From Ciceribacter sichuanensis (lineage in GTDB: Bacteria; Pseudomonadota; Alphaproteobacteria; Rhizobiales; Rhizobiaceae): a stretch of DNA of 64,000 nucleotides. The stretch covers positions 1 through 64,000 of the forward strand of contig NZ_JAMXLX010000012.1 in NCBI RefSeq assembly GCF_024055605.1, written 5' to 3'. Below are positions 51,553 through 59,318 of the stretch, piece by piece. Each line of letters starts with the position of its first letter. Within the stretch, counting starts at the first letter, position 1. The notes beneath the pieces are model-generated. The model was not told where the DNA came from. It did not search any database and saw only the letters and a list, made by a program, of their open reading frames with translations. Position numbers and translations under genes: made by a program.

Positions 51553-52727
51553 TGCCCGCTTCCTCTCCCGGTATCCGGCTCCTGAAGGCGATCGCACAGA
51601 CGGATGAGTTCATCCTGCGGCACCGCCGCCTTGGTCTCGACGGCGAGACGCCGGACCTCGACGAGCAGCCTTGCCAGCGTTTCCCTTCCGGCCACCCTAC
51701 CGTTCTGGCCAAGCACATGGGCAAGCGCTGCCGCGCCGGAATGCTTGCCGATGGCAATCCGGTGGTTCCTCCCGAATTCCGCAGGATCGAGACCCTGATA
51801 GGTTTGGCGGTCGTTGAGCAGTCCCGCGACATGGATGCCGGATTCATGGGTAAAGACATTGGCTCCGGTCAGAGGCTTGTTCATCGGCAGCGGCTGGCGC
51901 GCACACCGCGCCACAATCGCTGCCAGTCCCGGAAGCGCTGGAAGATCAAGCCCCGTCGGGACGCCGTGCATAAGTTGCAGCACAGCCGCCACCTCCTCCA
52001 GAGGAGCGTTGCCGGCCCTTTCTCCGAGGCCCGATACGGTGACCGAAAGGTTCCTCGCTCCGGACTTGAAGGCGGCAAGCGCGTTTGCTGTCGCAAGGCC
52101 GAAATCATTGTGCGCGTGGAATTCAAGCGGAATCGGAGATTGCTCAGCAAGTGGCCCGATCAACGTCTCCGTCGAAAACGGATCGAGGATCCCGACTGTA
52201 TCGGCGATCCGTACGCGATTGGCGCCGGCGGCGGCGGCAACACAGATCACCCGCTGCAGGTGGCGCGGATCGGCCCTTGAGGCATCCTCGCAACCCACCG
52301 CTACGAACAGGCCCGCCCTCGACGCCTTGCGCACCATCTCCTCGATGATCGTCAGTGCCCTGTCGCGGCCGATGCCGAGCTTGGCGGAAAGCTGGATATC
52401 CGAAGCCGGGAGGGAAAGGTTCACGGAGGAAACGCCGCTGCGCAACGCGGCGGCAAGATCATCGTCGGTCATGCGACACCACGCCATCACCCGTAGCGGC
52501 AGGTGCAGGGAAACCACGGCGCGAATGGCCGCGATTTCATCATCCCCCATGGCAGGCGTGCCGACTTCGATTTCAGGGACATTGGCGGCGGCCAGCGCCT
52601 CCGCCAATTCGAGCTTTTCCGACAGCGAAAAGGCAACGCCTGGAGCTTGCTCGCCATCACGCAAAGTGGTGTCGTTGAGGAATGCCGCCGGGGTCGGGGA
52701 GGGGCGGGTGATTTCGCTTTCAGACAT
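51534..52727 (-). CDS. nifV: Homocitrate synthase NifV
   Basis: 397 residues with the alpha-isopropylmalate/homocitrate synthase signatures: LNDTTLRDGEQAPGVAFSLS at the N-terminus, HAHNDFGLATANALA, and HESGIHVAGLLNDRQTYQGL. NifV condenses acetyl-CoA with 2-oxoglutarate to homocitrate, the organic ligand of FeMo-co. Most nodule rhizobia lack it and depend on plant homocitrate; its presence suggests fixation outside the plant. It overlaps nifS by 8 bp. Confidence 0.95.
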   Translation of the reverse strand: MSESEITRPSPTPAAFLNDTTLRDGEQAPGVAFSLSEKLELAEALAAANVPEIEVGTPAMGDDEIAAIRAVVSLHLPLRVMAWCRMTDDDLAAALRSGVSSVNLSLPASDIQLSAKLGIGRDRALTIIEEMVRKASRAGLFVAVGCEDASRADPRHLQRVICVAAAAGANRVRIADTVGILDPFSTETLIGPLAEQSPIPLEFHAHNDFGLATANALAAFKSGARNLSVTVSGLGERAGNAPLEEVAAVLQLMHGVPTGLDLPALPGLAAIVARCARQPLPMNKPLTGANVFTHESGIHVAGLLNDRQTYQGLDPAEFGRNHRIAIGKHSGAAALAHVLGQNGRVAGRETLARLLVEVRRLAVETKAAVPQDELIRLCDRLQEPDTGRGSGQCRSSC

Positions 52728-53928
52728 GAGCGAGACCTGCGGGCTGAAGGACTGATGCCTCGAATCTCTGCCCTCTGAGGCTTGCGACCACAGCAGGGGC
52801 GACAGAGAGCAGACGGTCGATGTCGGCCTCGTTATTGTCGCGCGACAGAGAAAAGCGCACCGCGCCGGGCAGAAAATCCTGCGGTACCATCATGGCTTTG
52901 AGCACGTGGCTCGGTTCCATCGAACCGGAGGAACAAGCCGTGCCGGAGGAGCAGGCGATACCCCGCCGGTCGAGCAACGCTACGAATGCCTCACTCTCGA
53001 TGCCCTCGAAGGCGATGTTGGATGTATTGGCCAACCGCCGCGATGGATCGCCGTTGATAAGCACGCCGCCAATACTCTGCAGCAGGCCGCGTTCGAGCCG
53101 GTCGCGAAGACGGGTGATGCGCGGCATGTCTTCAGACACGGAAATGCGGGCAATCTCGGCAGCCTGACCGAGACCAACGATGCCGGGAACGTTCTCCGTG
53201 CCGGCACGGCGCGCCCGCTCCTGGCGGCCTCCATAAATCAGAGGCGAGAAGGGACAGCCGTGGCGCACGTAAAGCATGCCGACGCCTTTCGGGCCATGCA
53301 GCTTGTGCGCCGAAAGAGACAGCATGTCGATCGCGGTCGCCTTGAGGTCGAGCGGCAACCTGCCTGCCGCCTGCACTGCGTCGGTGTGGAACAGCGCGCC
53401 GACCTTCTTCGCCATGTCGGCCAAGTCTTCGATCGGAAAGATCGTGCCAGTCTCGTTGTTTGCCCACATGATAGAGACGACGGCGGTACGTTCCGACAAC
53501 ACCGCTCGATAGGCGTCTAGATCCAGTTGCCCCAGCGTGTTCACCGGAATGCGGTGAAGCCTGATGCCCCGGCGCGCTTCAAGCCGGTGACAGAGCGAGA
53601 GTACGGCCGGGTGCTCCACGGCTGAGACTATGACTTCGTTTCGGCCGGCCATCACATCAACAGCCGAAAGAATGGCGGTGTTGTCGCTTTCGCTTCCGCC
53701 AGAGGTGAAGAGAATTTCCTGCTCGCTCGCGGCTCCCAAGAGTGCCTGTACCTGCCTGCGGGCAAACCGGACTGCCTCCCTTGCGCCTGCACCGAAGCCA
53801 TGGGCGGAGGACGGGTTGCCGAACCGTTCACTGAAATGGGGAAGCATTGCCGCGACGACCGCCGGGTCTGCCCGCGTGGTCGCATTGTTATCCAGGTAGA
53901 CCAGATCATCCCGACGGATTGGCTTCAT
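52720..53928 (-). CDS. nifS: Cysteine desulfurase NifS
   Basis: 402 residues from MKPIRRDDLVYLDNNATTRA. PLP enzyme with the Schiff-base lysine in LSLSAHKLHGPKGVGMLYVR and the active cysteine in GIACSSGTACSSGS near residue 325-340. It releases sulfur from cysteine as persulfide for Fe-S clusters of nitrogenase. The surrounding GSESDNTAI and NNETGTIFPIEDL are characteristic. It lies 11 bp after the Nfu gene. Confidence 0.96.
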   Translation of the reverse strand: MKPIRRDDLVYLDNNATTRADPAVVAAMLPHFSERFGNPSSAHGFGAGAREAVRFARRQVQALLGAASEQEILFTSGGSESDNTAILSAVDVMAGRNEVIVSAVEHPAVLSLCHRLEARRGIRLHRIPVNTLGQLDLDAYRAVLSERTAVVSIMWANNETGTIFPIEDLADMAKKVGALFHTDAVQAAGRLPLDLKATAIDMLSLSAHKLHGPKGVGMLYVRHGCPFSPLIYGGRQERARRAGTENVPGIVGLGQAAEIARISVSEDMPRITRLRDRLERGLLQSIGGVLINGDPSRRLANTSNIAFEGIESEAFVALLDRRGIACSSGTACSSGSMEPSHVLKAMMVPQDFLPGAVRFSLSRDNNEADIDRLLSVAPAVVASLRGQRFEASVLQPAGLAHV

Positions 53929-53939
53929 CGCCGGGCTCC

Positions 53940-54326
53940 TCAGTCGACCGGAATGACGCGTAACGGCATGCCGACGGCCTCGATCAGCTTCTGGCGGACG
54001 CCGTTGACTGTCACCGAAGCGAGCTGGCAACCGACGCAGGCCCCGGAAAGGCGGATGTAGACCGCATCGGCTTCCATCCTTACCAGTTGGCAATCGCCGC
54101 CATCCCGCCGAAGGTTGGGGCGGATCGCCTCCAATGCCGCTTCGATCAGGGGACGGCTGCGCAACAGCATGGCGACGCGAATGGCTGGATCGGGAGCAGC
54201 AACCGTTTCGGGGTTGCCGCTGTCGGGGATCGCCCCTGTCGTCGCCGGTTGAGAGGCGGGACGGGAGTGCCGACCGCTCAACCCGTCGAACAGGGTGACG
54301 CGCGCCACGCGGGCTTGTTCGTGCAT
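53940..54326 (-). CDS. Nfu-type protein (NifU C-terminal domain only)
   Basis: 128 residues from MHEQARVARVTLFDG; this start has GGGAG six bases upstream, better than the ATG two codons before. The first ~50 residues are low-complexity and unrelated to NifU. The second half is the Nfu domain: IRPNLRRDGGDCQLVRMEAD, VYIRLSGACVGCQLASVTVN. The C-x-x-C (ACVGCQ) holds a bridging 4Fe-4S cluster. The N-terminal IscU-like scaffold and the central 2Fe-2S domain of full NifU are absent. It likely passes clusters to nitrogenase components. Confidence 0.9.
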   Translation of the reverse strand: MHEQARVARVTLFDGLSGRHSRPASQPATTGAIPDSGNPETVAAPDPAIRVAMLLRSRPLIEAALEAIRPNLRRDGGDCQLVRMEADAVYIRLSGACVGCQLASVTVNGVRQKLIEAVGMPLRVIPVD

Positions 54327-54339
54327 CGTCATCTCCCGC

Positions 54340-54660
54340 TCAACCGAAGGACTTGCCGCACGCGCATTTGTCGGCGGCGTTCGGATTGTCGAAGACGAAG
54401 CCCGAGGATTCGAGCCCGGTGACGAAATCGACTGTCATGCCCGCAACATGTGGCTGGGAACGGGTGTCGACATAGACCTTTACACCATCGGCATCGATCA
54501 CGGCGTCGCCGTCCCGGACGGTCGATTCCAGCCCCATCATGTATTTGAAACCGGCACAGCCGCCGGCCTCGACCATGATACGAAGCCCCTCGGCGGGCTC
54601 GACGGCCTTCGACAATGCAGACTTGACGGCGGAAATGGCATTCTCGGTGAGAGTTATCAT
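54340..54660 (-). CDS. IscA-type Fe-S carrier of the nif cluster
   Basis: 106 residues: MITLTENAISAVKSALSKAV, GLRIMVEAGGCAGFKYMMGL, and the C-terminal ligands in NPNAADKCACGKSFG. The three conserved cysteines of A-type carriers are present. It delivers clusters built with NifS sulfur. It is the first gene of the minus-strand operon that continues through nfu, nifS, nifV, cysE and nifW, with GGAGAAACGC before the ATG. Confidence 0.94.
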   Translation of the reverse strand: MITLTENAISAVKSALSKAVEPAEGLRIMVEAGGCAGFKYMMGLESTVRDGDAVIDADGVKVYVDTRSQPHVAGMTVDFVTGLESSGFVFDNPNAADKCACGKSFG

Positions 54661-54700
54661 GGTGCGTTTCTCCTTTTCGCCAGGATGACGCAAGAGACCA

Positions 54701-54716
54701 TGCATCAGCCGTGCCA
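54701..54716 (-). promoter_or_regulatory. Sigma-54 promoter of the iscA-nifW operon
   Basis: Minus strand TGGCAC-GGCTG-ATGCA, GG and GC ten bases apart, 41 bp before the iscA start. NifA sites lie 45 and 121 bp upstream. Confidence 0.82.
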
Positions 54717-54761
54717 AAGATCTTTCTCGTTTTAAAACAATAGGTTGAAGGCGTGATCGCT

Positions 54762-54777
54762 TGTCGGCTTTGCGACA
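54762..54777. promoter_or_regulatory. NifA binding site 1 of the iscA/nifH region
   Basis: TGT-N10-ACA (TGTCGGCTTTGCGACA). It is 45 bp from the iscA -24 element and about 165 bp from the nifH promoter. Confidence 0.8.
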
Positions 54778-54837
54778 ACGTCTCCAATCCGACATGGCCT
54801 GTCGTCAACCTGCAAAAAACCGGAGGCCTGTCGGGTT

Positions 54838-54853
54838 TGTCACGTCTGCGACA
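54838..54853. promoter_or_regulatory. NifA binding site 2 of the iscA/nifH region
   Basis: TGT-N10-ACA (TGTCACGTCTGCGACA), 90 bp upstream of the nifH -24 element, the classic distance. A near-match (TGT-N10-ACG) starts nine bases earlier. Confidence 0.82.
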
Positions 54854-54943
54854 GGTCGATGTCGTGCTGGTCGGAAGAGGAAAAGACTCTTAATATACTG
54901 AAATATAAAGATAAAATAAAATCCCTTCCGCCTTTTTGCAAAC

Positions 54944-54959
54944 TGGCACGGCTCTTGAA
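54944..54959 (+). promoter_or_regulatory. Sigma-54 promoter of nifHDK
   Basis: TGGCAC-GGCTC-TTGAA. The -24 half is perfect; the -12 half has TTGA where TTGC is usual. Position, NifA site and the following nifH gene support it. Confidence 0.78.
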
Positions 54960-55049
54960 ACGGATTGTGTGGCGGCGGTCGAGCCTGCCGATCCGATATT
55001 CAGCCCCGCGGGAGAGGCCGCGGATGCTTCAGCGAAGGAAGGAAAAGTC

Positions 55050-55949
55050 ATGGCAGCTCTGCGTCAGATTGCATTTTACGGGAAAGGCGGCATCGGCAAG
55101 TCCACCACCTCCCAGAACACGCTGGCCGCTCTCGTCGATCTGGGTCAGAAGATCCTGATCGTCGGTTGCGACCCTAAGGCGGATTCCACCCGCCTGATCC
55201 TCAATTCCAAGGCCCAGGATACGGTCCTGTCGCTTGCCGCCCAGGAAGGTTCCGTCGAGGACCTCGAACTCGAGGATGTCCTGAAGATCGGCTACAAGGG
55301 CATCAAGTGCGTTGAATCCGGCGGTCCGGAGCCAGGCGTCGGCTGTGCCGGTCGCGGTGTCATCACCTCGATCAACTTCCTCGAGGAAAACGGCGCCTAT
55401 GACGACGTGGACTATGTGTCCTACGACGTTCTCGGCGACGTCGTCTGTGGCGGCTTCGCCATGCCGATCCGCGAGAACAAGGCGCAGGAGATCTACATCG
55501 TCATGTCCGGCGAGATGATGGCGCTCTACGCCGCCAACAACATCGCCAAGGGCATCCTGAAATATGCCAATTCCGGTGGCGTGCGCCTCGGCGGCCTGAT
55601 CTGCAACGAACGCCAGACCGACCGCGAGCTGGATCTGGCCGAAGCGCTGTCGGCGCGGCTCAATTCCAAGCTGATCCACTTCGTGCCGCGCGACAACATC
55701 GTGCAGCATGCTGAACTGCGCAAGCAGACGGTCATCGAATATGCGCCGAACTCGCAGCAGGCCCAGGAATACCGCCAGCTGGCCCAGAAGATCCATGACA
55801 ATTCCGGCAAGGGCACCATCCCGACACCGATCACCATGGAAGAGCTGGAGGACATGCTGCTCGCCTTCGGCATCATGAAGACCGACGAGCAGATGCTTGC
55901 CGAGCTTGCCGCGAAGGAAGCCGCCAAGCAGGCCGTGGCCGCCGTCTGA
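55050..55949 (+). CDS. nifH: Nitrogenase iron protein NifH
   Basis: 299 residues from MAALRQIAFYGKGGIGKSTT, after GAAGGAAGG. Walker A is at 11-19, the 4Fe-4S ligands are C99 (GVGCAGRG) and C133 (GDVVCGGFAMP), and the spacing between them is the one-residue-shorter rhizobial form. R102 matches the ADP-ribosylated arginine of other NifH proteins. The homodimer passes electrons from ferredoxin or flavodoxin to MoFe protein with ATP hydrolysis and also takes part in FeMo-co maturation. It leads the nifHDKENX operon. Confidence 0.98.
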   Translation: MAALRQIAFYGKGGIGKSTTSQNTLAALVDLGQKILIVGCDPKADSTRLILNSKAQDTVLSLAAQEGSVEDLELEDVLKIGYKGIKCVESGGPEPGVGCAGRGVITSINFLEENGAYDDVDYVSYDVLGDVVCGGFAMPIRENKAQEIYIVMSGEMMALYAANNIAKGILKYANSGGVRLGGLICNERQTDRELDLAEALSARLNSKLIHFVPRDNIVQHAELRKQTVIEYAPNSQQAQEYRQLAQKIHDNSGKGTIPTPITMEELEDMLLAFGIMKTDEQMLAELAAKEAAKQAVAAV

Positions 55950-55965
55950 GCTGCGATACGAAACC

Positions 55966-55990
55966 GGGCGCCGGCCTTGACCCGGCGCTC
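55966..55990 (+). promoter_or_regulatory. Hairpin between nifH and nifD
   Basis: GCGCCGG / CCGGCGC with a seven-base loop, extendable by G-T and G-C pairs. It lies 17 bp after the nifH stop. Such stem-loops often raise nifH mRNA over nifDK by stopping exonucleases or partly ending transcription. Confidence 0.55.
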
Positions 55991-56041
55991 CTTTCAAACC
56001 CGGCGGTATTTCGCCATCCATCCGAAGAGGGGTCAATCACC

Positions 56042-57553
56042 ATGAGCCTCGACTATGAAAACGACAGCCAACTCCACGAGAAACTGATCGAGGACGTGCT
56101 GTCCCAATATCCCGACAAGACGGCCAAGCGCCGCAAGAAGCACCTGAACGTCGCCAAGGCGGGCGACGAGATCGATCCGGAAGAAGGCAAGGCCCTCTCC
56201 GAATGCGACGTGAAGTCGAACATCAAATCCATTCCGGGCGTCATGACCATTCGCGGCTGCGCCTATGCCGGCTCGAAGGGCGTAGTCTGGGGACCGGTCA
56301 AGGACATGGTCCACATCTCCCATGGCCCGGTCGGCTGCGGGCAGTATTCATGGTCGCAGCGCCGCAACTACTACATCGGCACAACCGGCATCGACACCTT
56401 CGTCACCATGCAATTCACCTCCGACTTCCAGGAGAAGGACATCGTCTTCGGCGGCGACAAGAAGCTCGAAAAGGTGATCGACGAGATCGAGGCACTCTTC
56501 CCGCTCAACAATGGCGTGACGATCCAGTCGGAATGTCCAATCGGCCTGATCGGCGACGACATCGAAGCCGTGTCGCGCAAGAAGAAGAAAGAGATCAACA
56601 AGACCATCGTGCCCGTCCGCTGCGAAGGTTTCCGCGGCGTGTCGCAGTCACTCGGCCACCACATCGCCAATGATGCGATCCGCGACTGGGTATTCTCCGG
56701 CGAGGACAAGCATGCCGAATTCGAGACGGGTCCCTACGACGTCAACATCATCGGAGATTACAATATCGGCGGCGACGCCTGGGCTTCCCGCATCCTGCTT
56801 GAGGAAATGGGCCTGCGCGTGGTCGGCAACTGGTCGGGCGATGCGACGCTCGCCGAAATCGAACGGGCGCCGAAGGCAAAGCTCAACCTCATCCATTGCT
56901 ATCGGTCGATGAACTACATCTGCCGCCACATGGAAGAGAAGTACGGGATCGCCTGGACGGAATATAATTTCTTCGGCCCCTCCCAGATCGAGGCTTCGCT
57001 CCGCAAGATCGCCAAGTATTTCGGTCCCGAGATCGAAGCGAACGCTGAGGCGGTTATCGCCAAGTACCGTCCGCTGGTCGATGCGGTGATTGAGAAGTAC
57101 CGCCCGCGTCTCGAAAGCAAGACGGTGATGCTCTATGTCGGCGGCCTTCGCCCCCGCCACGTCATCACGGCCTATGAGGATCTCGGCATGGAGATCGTCG
57201 GCACTGGCTACGAGTTCGGCCACAACGACGACTACCAGCGCACCAGCCACTATGTGAAGAACGGCACGCTGATCTATGACGACGTGACCGGCTACGAGCT
57301 CGAGAAGTTCATCGAGGGTATTCGCCCGGACCTCGTCGGTTCCGGCATCAAGGAAAAGTATCCCGTCCAGAAGATGGGCATCCCGTTCCGCCAGATGCAT
57401 AGCTGGGACTATTCCGGCCCCTACCACGGTTATGACGGGTTTGCGATCTTCGCCCGCGACATGGACCTTGCGATCAACAATCCGGTCTGGGGCCTTTACG
57501 ACGCACCCTGGAAGAAGAAGCAGGCCGAACCGCTGCCGATTGCCGCCGAGTGA
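56042..57553 (+). CDS. nifD: Nitrogenase MoFe protein alpha chain NifD
   Basis: 503 residues. P-cluster ligands are C73 (RGCAYAGSKG), C99 (GPVGCGQYSW) and the Cys of SECPIGLIGDD. FeMo-co is held by the Cys in NLIHCYRSMNYI and the His in QMHSWDYSGPYHGYDGF. All are present. With NifK it forms the catalytic heterotetramer. Relative to Azotobacter numbering it has about 11 extra residues near the N-terminus. The ATG follows GAGGGG. Confidence 0.98.
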   Translation: MSLDYENDSQLHEKLIEDVLSQYPDKTAKRRKKHLNVAKAGDEIDPEEGKALSECDVKSNIKSIPGVMTIRGCAYAGSKGVVWGPVKDMVHISHGPVGCGQYSWSQRRNYYIGTTGIDTFVTMQFTSDFQEKDIVFGGDKKLEKVIDEIEALFPLNNGVTIQSECPIGLIGDDIEAVSRKKKKEINKTIVPVRCEGFRGVSQSLGHHIANDAIRDWVFSGEDKHAEFETGPYDVNIIGDYNIGGDAWASRILLEEMGLRVVGNWSGDATLAEIERAPKAKLNLIHCYRSMNYICRHMEEKYGIAWTEYNFFGPSQIEASLRKIAKYFGPEIEANAEAVIAKYRPLVDAVIEKYRPRLESKTVMLYVGGLRPRHVITAYEDLGMEIVGTGYEFGHNDDYQRTSHYVKNGTLIYDDVTGYELEKFIEGIRPDLVGSGIKEKYPVQKMGIPFRQMHSWDYSGPYHGYDGFAIFARDMDLAINNPVWGLYDAPWKKKQAEPLPIAAE

Positions 57554-57560
57554 CGGTTCC

Positions 57561-57633
57561 GCCCTCGCTTCAGGGCGGGGGCAGGGGCTCACGCGGCCCC
57601 GGTACATAAAGAACGCCCACGGGAAAAGCCCGT
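57561..57633 (+). promoter_or_regulatory. Three small hairpins between nifD and nifK
   Basis: In a 153-bp spacer, stems occur at 57561-57576 (GCCCT/AGGGC), 57584-57600 (GGGGC/GCCCC) and 57619-57633 (ACGGG/CCCGT). None has a T run. They may affect mRNA processing or the NifD:NifK ratio. Confidence 0.4.
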
Positions 57634-57706
57634 TCGGGACCTGTCGAAACGTCATTGTCCCGGTGCCGCCGTATGGCGCGGCCCGCAAGGATGGAGGTGA
57701 CCAGTC

Positions 57707-59248
57707 ATGCCGCAGTCAGCCGAAAAAGTCCTCGACCATGCTCCGCTCTTCCGCGAGCCTGAATATGTCGAGATGCTGAAGAACAAGAAGGAAAACTTCG
57801 AATGCCCGCATCCGGGCGAATGGGTCGACGATCAGCGCGAGCTGACCAAGACCTGGGAATATCGCGAGAAGAACCTCGCCCGCGAGGCGCTCGTCGTCAA
57901 TCCGGCCAAGGCCTGCCAGCCGCTTGGCGCCGTCTTCGCCGCTGCCGGTTTTGAGAAGACCATGTCCTTCGTGCACGGTTCTCAAGGCTGCGTCGCCTAT
58001 TACCGTTCGCACCTGTCGCGCCACTTCAAGGAGCCGTCCTCGGCCGTTTCGTCATCGATGACGGAAGACGCTGCGGTGTTCGGCGGGCTCAAGAACATGA
58101 TCGACGGCCTTGCCAACACCTACACGCTCTATGAGCCGAAGATGATCGCGGTGTCGACCACCTGCATGGCTGAAGTCATCGGCGACGACCTGCGCAGCTT
58201 CATCGAGAACGCCAAGAACGAAGGCTCGGTGCCGGCCGACTACGACGTGCCGTTTGCCCATACGCCGGCCTTCGTCGGCAGCCATGTCGATGGTTACGAC
58301 AACATGGTGCGTGGCGTGTTCGAGCACTTCTGGAAGGGCCAGCCGCGGACCGAGATCAAGGGCCGCTTCAACCTCATCCCCGGCTTCGACGGCTTCTGCG
58401 TCGGCAACAATCGCGAGATCAAGCGCATGCTGTCGCTGATGGGGGTAGACTACACCTTCATCCAGGATGCGTCCGACCAGTACGACACGCCGTCGGACGG
58501 CGAATACCGCATGTATGACGGCGGCACGAGGATCGATGACGTTAAGGATGCGCTGAACGCCGAATGGACGCTGTCGCTGCAGCACTACAACACCCGCAAG
58601 ACCGAGGATTACTGCAAGGAGGTTGGCCAGAAGGTCGCCTCACTGCATTATCCGATGGGCGTCCGGGGCACCGACGACCTGCTGATGAAGGTCTCGGAGA
58701 TGACCGGAAAGGAGATCCCGGAAGAGCTGCGCATGGAGCGCGGCCGCTTGGTCGACGCCATGGCCGACAGCCAAGCCTATCTGCATGGCAAGAAATACGC
58801 GATCTACGGCGATCCGGATTTCGTCTACGGCATGGCCCGCTTCATTCTGGAAACCGGCGGCGAGCCGACCCATTGCCTCGCCACCAACGGCTCTGCGGCC
58901 TGGGAGGCCGAGATGAAGGAATTGTTTGCCTCCTCTCCCTTCGGAAAGGATTGCCAGGTCTGGCCCGGCAAGGATCTTTGGGCCATGCGCTCGCTGCTCT
59001 TCACCGAGCCGGTCGATCTTCTGATCGGCAGTTCCTACGGGAAGTATCTGGAACGCGATACCGGCACGCCTTTGCTGCGCCTCACCTTCCCGATCTTCGA
59101 CCGCCATCATCACCATCGCTTCCCGCTAATGGGGTATCAGGGCGGGCTGCGGGTGCTGACGACGATCCTCGACAAGTTCTTCGACGTCTACGACCAGCAG
59201 ACGATGATCCCGTCGAAGACGGATTATTCCTTCGATCTGACACGCTGA
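57707..59248 (+). CDS. nifK: Nitrogenase MoFe protein beta chain NifK
   Basis: 513 residues. P-cluster cysteines C70 (AKACQPLGAVFA), C95 (HGSQGCVAYYRS) and C153 (STTCMAEVIGDD) are at the same numbers as in Azotobacter, and the extended N-terminal arm is kept. Late conserved blocks are LRLTFPIFDRHHHHRFPLMG and YQGGLRVLTTILDKF. Ribosome site GGAGGTG. It partners NifD. The long spacer to nifD suggests separate translation control. Confidence 0.98.
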   Translation: MPQSAEKVLDHAPLFREPEYVEMLKNKKENFECPHPGEWVDDQRELTKTWEYREKNLAREALVVNPAKACQPLGAVFAAAGFEKTMSFVHGSQGCVAYYRSHLSRHFKEPSSAVSSSMTEDAAVFGGLKNMIDGLANTYTLYEPKMIAVSTTCMAEVIGDDLRSFIENAKNEGSVPADYDVPFAHTPAFVGSHVDGYDNMVRGVFEHFWKGQPRTEIKGRFNLIPGFDGFCVGNNREIKRMLSLMGVDYTFIQDASDQYDTPSDGEYRMYDGGTRIDDVKDALNAEWTLSLQHYNTRKTEDYCKEVGQKVASLHYPMGVRGTDDLLMKVSEMTGKEIPEELRMERGRLVDAMADSQAYLHGKKYAIYGDPDFVYGMARFILETGGEPTHCLATNGSAAWEAEMKELFASSPFGKDCQVWPGKDLWAMRSLLFTEPVDLLIGSSYGKYLERDTGTPLLRLTFPIFDRHHHHRFPLMGYQGGLRVLTTILDKFFDVYDQQTMIPSKTDYSFDLTR

Positions 59249-59253
59249 TCCAT

Positions 59254-59280
59254 ACCGGCCCCCTGACACCGGGGGCCGGT
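59254..59280 (+). terminator. Strong hairpin between nifK and nifE
   Basis: A perfect 10-bp stem (ACCGGCCCCC / GGGGGCCGGT) with a seven-base loop, 5 bp after the nifK stop. There is no T run, so partial termination or protection of the upstream mRNA is more likely than full stop. It would lower nifEN relative to nifHDK. Confidence 0.55.
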
Positions 59281-59318
59281 TCCCAACGGTTTCAACTTTC
59301 ATGGTGGAGACAGGTGCG

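Larger units (their letters stand above)
54661..55049. other. Shared control region between the iscA and nifH operons
   Basis: 389 bp with no gene. From left to right it holds the minus-strand sigma-54 promoter, two NifA sites, an AT-rich block (54890-54925) that is likely bent and might bind IHF, and the plus-strand nifH promoter. Open frames that run into nifH from here lack ribosome sites and are not real starts. Confidence 0.75.

Noticed and set aside
54936..55049. An upstream extension of NifH starting at 54936
   Set aside because: It would begin at the -24 promoter element; the ATG at 55050 has a good ribosome site and gives the normal NifH length.
55029..57688. Minus-strand frames of about 335-345 residues opposite nifH and nifD
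   Set aside because: Antisense shadows with no recognisable motifs.
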